A DNA stretch of 44,812 bases, taken from NCBI GenBank assembly GCA_002471345.1, contig DKPS01000230.1:1475-46286 (forward strand). The letters run 5' to 3'. The DNA is from Saprospiraceae bacterium UBA7328 (GTDB lineage: Bacteria > Bacteroidota > Bacteroidia > Chitinophagales > Saprospiraceae). The position numbers and the translations under genes are program-made. Shown one piece after another: positions 29,071-36,135 of this stretch (position 1 is the first letter of the stretch; every line of letters starts with the position of its first letter). The notes beneath the pieces were generated by a model that worked only from the letters and a program-made list of their open reading frames with translations, made no database searches and had not been told where the DNA came from.

Positions 29071-30438
29071 ATGAAAAGCGACGGTAAGATATTAATCATT
29101 GATGACGAAGAAGACATTGCTTTTTCTTTAAAGCTGCTTCTCAAACAACATTATAAGGTTGTAACATCCGAGAATAATCCTTTTCACATACCTCGACTGA
29201 TTAATCAAAGAAATCCTGATCTCGTGATCTTGGACATGAACTTCAGTAAGGGTAGAAAAGATGGAAGTGAAGGCCTGCATTGGTTGATGAAAATCAAAGA
29301 AATAGATCCTACTATTCAAGTTCTTATGGTTACTGCATATAGTGATGTTTCTACTGCAGTGGAAACTTTGAAATCCGGTGCTACAGATTTTATCGAAAAA
29401 CCTTGGAGAAATGAAAAACTCCTAGCCACAGTTAAGAGCGCTTTTGAGTTAAGGTCAACTTTATCCAAAGTAAAAAGTCTTACTGAACAAAATCAGCTCT
29501 TAAACAAAACCTTAGACGAACCCTTTAGCGAAATGATTGGGACTTCACCTCAAATGAATAACATCTATAAGACAATTGACAAAGTATCTAGTACCGATGC
29601 TCATGTTTTAATCATGGGTGAAAATGGAACGGGTAAAGAACTTATAGCTCGTGCCATTCACCGGAAATCAAGAAGACAAGATCAAGTATTTATTCCGGTC
29701 GACCTTGGTGCAGTGGCAGAGTCTCTTTTTGAATCAGAATTATTTGGCCATAAAAGAGGTGCTTTTACGGATGCCTATGAAGATAGAATAGGTCGATTTG
29801 AAGTGGCCAATAAGGGCACCATATTTTTGGATGAAATTGGGAACATAAATTTGCCCCTACAGTCCAAATTGCTCCATGTTTTACAGCATATGAAGGCAAG
29901 ACCTGTGGGAAGTAGTCAGGAAATAAAACTTGACACGAGAGTCATTTGTGCGACCAACATGCCATTGTATGATATGGTAGAAGAGCAAACATTTAGACAA
30001 GATCTTTTATACCGCATAAACACGGTGGAGATAAACGTTCCTCCTTTAAGAGAAAGAAAAGGAGATATACCTTTGCTAGTTGATCACTTTCTAACACAAT
30101 TAAAACATAAATATCACAAACCAGATATCGTGCTTCACCCACAATCACTTTCCAAACTAACTGCTTATTTCTGGCCTGGGAATATAAGAGAGTTGAGACA
30201 TTTAATGGAAAGATCTGTAATATTAGCTGAAGGGAATATTATTAAACCTCATGATGTAATAGCTCCACAGAGTCGGCACAAAAACAAGACATTCTCTCTT
30301 AATCTAGAAGAATTAGAAAGAAAGTCTGTGCTTAAAGCACTAGAAATTCATCAAGGCAACATAACTAAAGCGGCAAAGGATCTAGGTATCACTCGAGCCG
30401 CTCTTTATCGAAGAATTGAAAAGTTTGATATTAATTAA
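29071..30438 (+). CDS. NtrC-family sigma-54-dependent response regulator
   Basis: 455 residues. Receiver domain 1-125 with acidic pocket D11/D12, phospho-acceptor D55 (VILDMNF), T88 and K110. AAA+ domain ~150-390 with Walker A GENGTGKE (183-190), Walker B IFLDEIGN (251-258) and the sigma-54 contact loop as GAFTDA (230-235) in place of the classical GAFTGA, a substitution I believe is common in Bacteroidota. C-terminal Fis-type HTH (~428-452, GNITKAAKDLGITRAALYRR). It activates sigma-54 RNA polymerase when phosphorylated by the kinase encoded 30 bp downstream. Being divergent from the adaptor gene, it very likely controls the transporter array. Confidence 0.93.
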   Translation: MKSDGKILIIDDEEDIAFSLKLLLKQHYKVVTSENNPFHIPRLINQRNPDLVILDMNFSKGRKDGSEGLHWLMKIKEIDPTIQVLMVTAYSDVSTAVETLKSGATDFIEKPWRNEKLLATVKSAFELRSTLSKVKSLTEQNQLLNKTLDEPFSEMIGTSPQMNNIYKTIDKVSSTDAHVLIMGENGTGKELIARAIHRKSRRQDQVFIPVDLGAVAESLFESELFGHKRGAFTDAYEDRIGRFEVANKGTIFLDEIGNINLPLQSKLLHVLQHMKARPVGSSQEIKLDTRVICATNMPLYDMVEEQTFRQDLLYRINTVEINVPPLRERKGDIPLLVDHFLTQLKHKYHKPDIVLHPQSLSKLTAYFWPGNIRELRHLMERSVILAEGNIIKPHDVIAPQSRHKNKTFSLNLEELERKSVLKALEIHQGNITKAAKDLGITRAALYRRIEKFDIN

Positions 30439-30467
30439 ATCAATTCCGAGAATACTAAAATGATAAA

Positions 30468-31823
30468 ATGTCTATTGAAAAAGATTTTACTTTAGATCAA
30501 TTCAGGACACAGGTTATTGTCCACATTGTCATTATTACAGTAATTCTCACTTTAGAGATTTATTTGATATTCAATGGTCAGTCATATCTCACATTAACCT
30601 TTCTGGCCGCTCTTCTTTTTTATTTTATCTATAAGCTATTTGCCCTAGTTAACAAGACTAATAGAGACTTGACGAACTTTCTCATGAGCATCAGGTTCGA
30701 TGATTATGAAACGACCTACAGTCAAAAGAATGATGGGTCTGAAGGTGATAAAACATCTTTGTATAATGCCTTTAATTTGATCACTGGAAAATTCAGAGAT
30801 ATAAGGTCTGAAAAAGAAGCACAACATCAATTTTTACTTGCCCTTGTAGAACAAGTAGATACTGGATTGATTTGTTTTGATGACCAAGGACGTACCATTC
30901 TGATGAATGATGCACTTCAGAAATTAATACACAAGTCCTATCTCCCATCCATCGAGTCTCTAAAAAAAGTTAATGTAAAATTGTACGAGACTCTTTTGAA
31001 TTATGAACCGGGAACACGTAAACTATTGAAAATCCAAGTACAAAATGATCTTCTTCAACTGACTATAATTGGTACTGTTCTTAAGTCCAATGATCAGACA
31101 CTCAATTTGTTTTCTTTTCATAATATCAATACTGAACTAGACGTACAAGAAATGCAATCATGGGAGAAATTAATTAGAATTCTTACTCATGAAATCATGA
31201 ATTCAGTGACACCAGTGGTATCCCTCGCAGCTACTACAGATGTGATGTTACATGAGGCCACCGGTCTTGAAGAGAGTACACGCAATGATATTCACCAAGC
31301 CATAAAAACTATTCAAAAAAGGAGTGAGTTGTTGCTAGATTTTACGCGGAAGTATAGAGAGTTAACTCGAATACCCATACCCAAAGTAGAAGATTTTGAT
31401 ATCAAAGAATTATTCGAAAGGCTCATAGTTCTTCATACAGCAGAGATAAATGATAAAAAGATCAGTGTAGTAAAGCGATTTCCATCTTACAAAACAATTA
31501 TTAAAGGTGATGAAAGCATGTTAGAACAGGCCTTTATCAATCTTATTAAAAATAGTCTTCAGGCTCTTGAGGGGCATCAAAAACCAATACTGGAAATAAA
31601 TCTGAGAAAAGAAGGAGCAACTATTATAATTCAAATTGCTGATAATGGTGATGGCATAGAGGAGACTATGATAGATCAAATATTCGTGCCATTTTTTACT
31701 ACAAAAGAAGAAGGATCTGGAATCGGATTAAGTCTGGGCCGTCAAATCATACTCCTCCATGATGGAAGCATAAATGTCAACAGTCAACTTGGGAAAGGGA
31801 CAGTTTTTACAATCAAACTTTAA
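30468..31823 (+). CDS. Membrane sensor histidine kinase, NtrY-like, with almost no periplasmic part
   Basis: 451 residues. Two transmembrane helices (~15-35 and ~40-60) are joined by a loop of only a few residues, so signal detection is probably within the membrane or via a partner protein. A PAS-like segment (~120-220, GLICFDDQGRTILMNDAL) precedes the dimerisation helix with phospho-acceptor H241 (LTHEIMNSVTPV). The ATP-binding domain has the N-box NLIKNSLQAL, DNGDGI, FVPFFTTK and GSGIGLSLG. Partner of the NtrC-type regulator (30 bp upstream, same strand). With the divergent ABC array it recalls transporter-sensing kinases, though those usually belong to a different regulator class. Confidence 0.92.
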   Translation: MSIEKDFTLDQFRTQVIVHIVIITVILTLEIYLIFNGQSYLTLTFLAALLFYFIYKLFALVNKTNRDLTNFLMSIRFDDYETTYSQKNDGSEGDKTSLYNAFNLITGKFRDIRSEKEAQHQFLLALVEQVDTGLICFDDQGRTILMNDALQKLIHKSYLPSIESLKKVNVKLYETLLNYEPGTRKLLKIQVQNDLLQLTIIGTVLKSNDQTLNLFSFHNINTELDVQEMQSWEKLIRILTHEIMNSVTPVVSLAATTDVMLHEATGLEESTRNDIHQAIKTIQKRSELLLDFTRKYRELTRIPIPKVEDFDIKELFERLIVLHTAEINDKKISVVKRFPSYKTIIKGDESMLEQAFINLIKNSLQALEGHQKPILEINLRKEGATIIIQIADNGDGIEETMIDQIFVPFFTTKEEGSGIGLSLGRQIILLHDGSINVNSQLGKGTVFTIKL

Positions 31824-31955
31824 TAGCCAGAATTTCATTGTAGATTGATTTTTCTCCTTATTGACATTATAATCAAGAGCATTAAAATCTATAATAAAAC
31901 AGCTCATTCAACTGTAATTATCATTGTATCCTAAACAGTATTCTATCATTTTATA

Positions 31956-32390
31956 CTATTTAACTCGGCGCACTTCTGCTCTGCGCATAGGCATCTTGTC
32001 GATAATTCCATAAAGCCGATTCAATTCCATAGGTACTGATTGCTTATGCTTTTCACCACCGTCTAAACCAATCAACACAACTGAAAATTCTGATTTATCA
32101 ATGTCTAACCTTTCATACCATTTCTTAAGTGAGCCTGTTTCTTCTGATTCATCTCCACTCATGGAAAAGGTATATGGAGTTCTCTCAAATACAACCAATT
32201 TGCGTTCACTTAATCCGTGAAGGTCTGAATTCAGAATTTCAAGCTGTTTTTGAAAGGAATCATTTTCTACGTCGGGAGCAGACAAAATTAGCAGTCTATT
32301 ATTCCATTGATATTGACCTAAAGACTGTGAATGAGCTTGAGGGGTGAAAATAATTTGTGAAAGAACAAATATCAAGATTTTAAACTTCAT
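31956..32390 (-). CDS. Secreted DUF4174-family protein
   Basis: 144 residues if started at ATG 32390, chosen because the signal peptide (MKFKILIFVLSQIIFTPQAHS) then begins at residue 1; an upstream in-frame ATG at 32435 would add 15 residues before it. The mature part starts SLGQYQWNNRLLILSAPD and contains FSVVLIGLDGGEK and a terminal LYGIIDKMPMRRAEVRRVK, which together match DUF4174, a small domain that looks thioredoxin-like in fold pattern but lacks a CxxC. It also has ERTPYTFSMSGD. Biochemical function is unknown. It faces away from the small gene at 32539. Confidence 0.75.
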   Translation of the reverse strand: MKFKILIFVLSQIIFTPQAHSQSLGQYQWNNRLLILSAPDVENDSFQKQLEILNSDLHGLSERKLVVFERTPYTFSMSGDESEETGSLKKWYERLDIDKSEFSVVLIGLDGGEKHKQSVPMELNRLYGIIDKMPMRRAEVRRVK

Positions 32391-32538
32391 TACTATATCA
32401 ACACCATTGTGCAATGAGTTGTTTAATACGACCAATCAGTGCTTTTTTATTCTCAATCAGATGGTCTTGTCAACTAAGGAAGGAAAATTATGTTCTGTTT
32501 TGATAAATGGAAAATGAAACAACAGAACTCCGCAAATA

Positions 32539-32940
32539 ATGAGGAATCAATTAGCTACTCTTCGACCAGATATTAATGTAATTGATAAAAATTGTAATTC
32601 AGGGAAAATAGAAGAATTTCAAAACAATACCCTACGTCCAATTCTAAAATTTCAGAATAGTCTTATGCTGCTTATTTTTCAAAATCATATAGAAAAGTAT
32701 AAGGTTAGTTTCAATAATACGAACAACTCAAAGCGAAAAATCTATATTGAAAAAACCATTCATTCTGATAAAACACTACGCTTTTTGTTGTTAGGAGTAG
32801 TCATTGGTCATTTTACAAATATTGAATGGAAAGAATACTTCCTTCATCGTAAAGAATTGAATCGTCATATTCTTAATCTAATAATCCATCAGCTGCAAGA
32901 TCAAATTTCAAACGAGTCTCTTTCTATCGATTATAAGTAA
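32539..32940 (+). CDS. Conserved small Bacteroidota protein, function unknown
   Basis: 133 residues, no signal peptide or membrane helix. It starts MRNQLATLRPDINVID and continues with EEFQNNTLRPILKFQNSL, KIYIEKTIHSDKTLRFLLLG, GHFTNIEWKEYF and ELNRHILNLIIHQLQDQI. I recall this arrangement (LRPIxKxQ, xRxxLxGxIIGxFT, LNRRI) from uncharacterised proteins of Flavobacteria and Cytophagia, sometimes labelled glyoxalase without good reason. Mostly helical by pattern. It is followed after 15 bp by the hydrolase gene, so the two are probably co-transcribed. Confidence 0.7.
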   Translation: MRNQLATLRPDINVIDKNCNSGKIEEFQNNTLRPILKFQNSLMLLIFQNHIEKYKVSFNNTNNSKRKIYIEKTIHSDKTLRFLLLGVVIGHFTNIEWKEYFLHRKELNRHILNLIIHQLQDQISNESLSIDYK

Positions 32941-32955
32941 ATAGATTTTATACCT

Positions 32956-33762
32956 ATGAGAAGTAAATCCAAACCATTGAAAAACAGGCCATTACTTCAC
33001 TTTGAAACATATAAGAATACAGGGAAAGAATGGATTCTTTTTATACATGGTGCTGGTGGAAGCACTAGAACATGGAAACGACAAATTGATTCATTCAAGA
33101 AAGACTTTCAATTACTACTCATAGATTTACCAGGCCATGGTCAAAATGCTAATAAAGAAGCTCATTTATCGGAATATTCATTTTCTTCTATATCTAATGA
33201 AATTTGGAAAATAGTTGATCATCTTAAAATTTCTAAAGTACATCTTCTTGGTGTTTCATTAGGCGCTATTTTTTGTTTACAGATGAGAGCCATCCGACCA
33301 CATTGTGTCAAGTCGATTGCTATGCCAGGTGCAATTGTGAGGCTCAACATGAAATTGAAAGCATTGGCAAGTTTCAGCTTATCTCTGGCCAAAATTATAG
33401 GATATCGTAACTTGTACAACATGAGTGCCTATATTATGATGCCAAGAGAAAATCATAAAAAATCTAGAGATGTATTTGTGAAAGAATCAAAGGTACTTAC
33501 CACTGAGGAATTTAGAAAATGGACTGCTCTTTATTATAATCTCAATACTACTTTGACTTCATTATTTAACGACTCTTCGGCTATTCCTCATTTGTTAGTA
33601 ATGGGAAGTCAGGATCATCTTTTTTTACCTCCTGCTAAAGACTACACTCATTATCATAACAATGCAGATCTAATCGTAATTGATAAATGTGGTCATGTAG
33701 TAAGTATAGAGAAAGCAGAATATTTCAATTCCATATACCTGAATTTTTTAAAGTCAGTTTAG
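32956..33762 (+). CDS. Alpha/beta hydrolase
   Basis: 268 residues. Oxyanion-hole region LFIHGAGGSTRTW (28-40), nucleophile elbow GVSLG with S101, acid D220 (MGSQDHLF) and catalytic H247 (CGHVVSIEK) form a complete triad in the right order. A helical cap lies between ~125 and 205. No signal peptide, so cytoplasmic. It fits the broad esterase, lipase or C-C hydrolase group and the substrate cannot be predicted. Probably in one transcript with the 133-residue gene. Confidence 0.85.
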   Translation: MRSKSKPLKNRPLLHFETYKNTGKEWILFIHGAGGSTRTWKRQIDSFKKDFQLLLIDLPGHGQNANKEAHLSEYSFSSISNEIWKIVDHLKISKVHLLGVSLGAIFCLQMRAIRPHCVKSIAMPGAIVRLNMKLKALASFSLSLAKIIGYRNLYNMSAYIMMPRENHKKSRDVFVKESKVLTTEEFRKWTALYYNLNTTLTSLFNDSSAIPHLLVMGSQDHLFLPPAKDYTHYHNNADLIVIDKCGHVVSIEKAEYFNSIYLNFLKSV

Positions 33763-33985
33763 GCCTTTTAGGGATAGAAAGTATGGTAAAAAGTTAGAAT
33801 GTAACGCAAATAGATAATTTGACTTGGCGTTAATCTCTTAAAACGGTTATATCAGAGTTTACTTCGTGATCTTTTATTCTCACAAAATGAAAATGAAATC
33901 CTCAGTAATTTTCAATCACATAACACTTCGAACAAAAAAAATAAGTAAACTCATTTTTTCATGTTCTATAAAGTATCTTATTGAA

Positions 33986-34075
33986 TGGCGGAGAGAGAGG
34001 GATTCGAACCCTCGGTACGGTCACCCGCACACACGCTTTCCAAGCGTGCTCCTTAAGCCACTCGGACACCTCTCC
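33986..34075 (-). tRNA. tRNA-Ser (anticodon GGA)
   Basis: The minus strand folds into a class II tRNA of 90 bases including an encoded CCA. Acceptor GGAGAGG pairs with TCTCTCC. The anticodon stem CACGC/GCGTG encloses a loop with GGA; a long variable arm (TGTGCGGGTGACCGTACC region) marks it as serine. The T arm is GAGGG-TTCGAAT-CCCTC. Discriminator base G. Confidence 0.95.
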
Positions 34076-34582
34076 AGTTGCAAATAAAGATTGCATTCAG
34101 GTTACAAAGTTAGGTATTGTTCATGGCTTGATCACTATTTTTAAGTTCAGAAAATTGAAAATTCACCTCATAAATCGATTCAAGTTAAAATATCCAGGCT
34201 CCACAGTGCAAAAACGAATTGCGTTCGTACTCAATTTCTATTGCCTCAGACTTAATATTCATTAAATATGATTTATTCTACATAACAGTTGGCTTATACA
34301 AACTAACCCTAGTGTTTTCTGAAAGTCCCTCAGGAGAAGAAAATCATTCCAAATCTGTTCACATTTCGTTCATCATTTTGAATAGTAACTATGCATTTTT
34401 TTATTAAAGTATCTGCTATTCTATTATTCTACATGATAGTCTTTCATGTTGCTTCAATTCTGAAGATTGCAAAATGATTAATGTAGAGAAACCTAAATAT
34501 GGCCATTTCCTCTAATTCAATGTCAAAGAAATTTTAATTTGATAATGCTAAATGATACAAAATCAGATCTGGAATTCGTTCT
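34076..34582. other. AT-rich intergenic region between tRNA-Ser and the modification locus
   Basis: About 500 bases. It contains the tRNA promoter box and otherwise nothing I can name: no direct repeat suggestive of an attachment site at the tRNA 3' end, no convincing small peptide gene and no strong hairpin. Possible ORFs here overlap each other and have poor codon structure. Confidence 0.4.
34105..34112 (-). promoter_or_regulatory. Bacteroidota-type -7 box before tRNA-Ser
   Basis: The minus strand reads TAACTTTG, a full match to the TAnnTTTG -7 element of Bacteroidota sigma-A promoters, 30 bases before the 5' end of the tRNA. No convincing -33 TTTG was found upstream. Confidence 0.4.
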
Positions 34583-35278
34583 TCACTGCATCTTTAGATA
34601 TAGTTTTTCATCTATTGGGTTGCCCAATTGGTCTTTAATAAATACTTTGACTTCTTCGGAAATTGTGTATTCTTCTGGTTGTCTAAATTCATTCAATACT
34701 ATTTCTTTAGTATTTTTAGTAGGCAGGTCGAATTGATCTATCATGTCAGAAACATCTGATTTAAGATTTTCAAGTCGAATAATGGAAAAGTATTTAACCT
34801 TTCTTTCTAACATTTCAAAATGAAGGTTCTTTTCATTTCTTAGTGTAATTAAATTAGCACTTTTTTCAATTAAGAAATATCCTGTATGAGGATCTCTTAT
34901 CCAAGGCGATTTAGATTCAACAGTGTGGTTAGGGGGTTGGTTCTTTTCATATGCCATGTAAGGGCTTCGAAGAAAATTTAATAAAGAAGTTCCGTCGGAC
35001 TCACAAATATGATATGGTTTTTTATACATAGCAGCAGACCAGTCAAATGGATTTCTTACAATATGAATAAAGAGTGTGTGACTTCCATGCTCTATAGACT
35101 TCAAGCATTCATTGTCAGTGGTAGTATTATCTTGCCCTCTTGGCACTAGTCCTTTGATGTACCAATGTTTGAATCCATAGACTTGTGTAAAAGGTAGATT
35201 TACATTTTCTTGAAGAACCTTTCTCAAATAGTTAGTTCCTGAATTACGCTCTCCGAATATTGTATAATCAAGAATCAT
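34583..35278 (-). CDS. Sulfotransferase-like P-loop protein
   Basis: 231 residues. The N-terminal GERNSGTNYLRKVL (9-22) matches the 5'-phosphosulfate-binding loop of PAPS-dependent sulfotransferases, and IHIVRNPFDWSAAMYK (71-86) matches the 3'-phosphate-binding segment (R75 and S81 as candidate ligands). It is shorter than most carbohydrate sulfotransferases and has no membrane helix, so cytoplasmic. It would move a sulfo group from PAPS to a sugar hydroxyl or tyrosine. It is divergent (65 bp) from the fucosyltransferase-like gene and lies beside the hydroxylase/glycosyltransferase genes, suggesting that it decorates the same product. No PAPS-synthesis genes are in the window. Confidence 0.65.
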   Translation of the reverse strand: MILDYTIFGERNSGTNYLRKVLQENVNLPFTQVYGFKHWYIKGLVPRGQDNTTTDNECLKSIEHGSHTLFIHIVRNPFDWSAAMYKKPYHICESDGTSLLNFLRSPYMAYEKNQPPNHTVESKSPWIRDPHTGYFLIEKSANLITLRNEKNLHFEMLERKVKYFSIIRLENLKSDVSDMIDQFDLPTKNTKEIVLNEFRQPEEYTISEEVKVFIKDQLGNPIDEKLYLKMQ

Positions 35279-35343
35279 ATTACCTATTTAAATCTTGAAT
35301 GTGTATAATTTGTAAAAATATTGATTGTTTCTTAGAGGATCGA

Positions 35344-36135
35344 ATGAAAAAGGAATACTTTATATCGTCACCTAAGACAAAAGCAGGTTTATGCAATCGT
35401 ATAAAATCCTTAGTGTCCTGTATGCAAATCGCTGATAGGACTGGAAAAACCCTTATTATAAACTGGTTAAAAAGTGACGGATTCAATTGTGAATTTTCAG
35501 ATTTATTTTCAAATAGACTTTTACATACTAATTCAAGTAAACTTAGAATTCATAAGATAAAAGAGGCTCATGATAACTATTTCATCACAGAAACTTGGAG
35601 ATTATTACCTCCTAATATCAAATTGGAAAATATCCAAAATGGAAATCATGAAATGATTGATTTTCAATATCAAGAAACTAATAACACTGTAATAGAAACG
35701 TACATACCTTATTTTCAATCTTTACAAATTACTGAATTTATTGATCGCCAAGTAAATGAATTTGCTAAGACATTTGATGAGAACACAATCTCCATAGCCA
35801 TTAGAACTTGGATAGATGCGCCAAATAGGCAACATCTTTTCGACACAGAAAAAGTGCTCAAAATTTTTGAAGAGAATCAACTGTCCACTTTTTTTATCAG
35901 TAGTGATTCGGAAAAACTTATTAATCTTCTATCAAATAAATACGGAAGTAAAATACTCAGTTATCCAAAAAGAACTTATACTGGTGACAGAAATTCTACA
36001 GAAGGAATACAAGATGCTTTAATTGATCTTCTTTTGTTATCTAAAAATAAGAAATTAATGGCTTCAGCTAACTCTACTTTTTCCGAAGTAGCATGGTGGT
36101 TTGGAAAATGTGAAGCAAATGTTCAAATTATTTAA
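35344..36135 (+). CDS. Fucosyltransferase-like (GT-B) glycosyltransferase
   Basis: 263 residues from ATG 35344; an in-frame ATG at 35299 would add an odd Cys-rich leader (MCIICKNIDCFLED). Near the N-terminus, TKAGLCNRIKSLVSCMQIA followed by GKTLIINW is the G(L/M)xNRLxxLxS pattern of alpha-1,2/alpha-1,6- and O-fucosyltransferase-related folds. Later come AIRTWIDAPNR (at the HxRxxD position), FFISSDSEKLINLL and SANSTFSEVAWWFG, the usual nucleotide-sugar-binding C-terminal half. The donor is probably GDP-fucose by family, but this is not certain. No membrane segment. Its 3' end overlaps the convergent 940-residue gene by 4 bp. Confidence 0.6.
   Translation: MKKEYFISSPKTKAGLCNRIKSLVSCMQIADRTGKTLIINWLKSDGFNCEFSDLFSNRLLHTNSSKLRIHKIKEAHDNYFITETWRLLPPNIKLENIQNGNHEMIDFQYQETNNTVIETYIPYFQSLQITEFIDRQVNEFAKTFDENTISIAIRTWIDAPNRQHLFDTEKVLKIFEENQLSTFFISSDSEKLINLLSNKYGSKILSYPKRTYTGDRNSTEGIQDALIDLLLLSKNKKLMASANSTFSEVAWWFGKCEANVQII

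Noticed and set aside
33866..34265. Plus-strand ORFs running through the tRNA-Ser gene (GERGIRTLG type reading)
   Set aside because: Antisense translation of a tRNA, a well-known annotation artefact.
34219..34407. 62-codon plus-strand ORF considered as a possible precursor peptide for the modification locus
   Set aside because: No leader/core pattern, no Pro or Lys enrichment, hydrophobic random-looking sequence and far from the PqqD-bearing gene.
35280..35486. 68-codon minus-strand ORF upstream of the sulfotransferase-like gene
   Set aside because: Lies antisense to the start of the fucosyltransferase-like gene and has no recognisable features.
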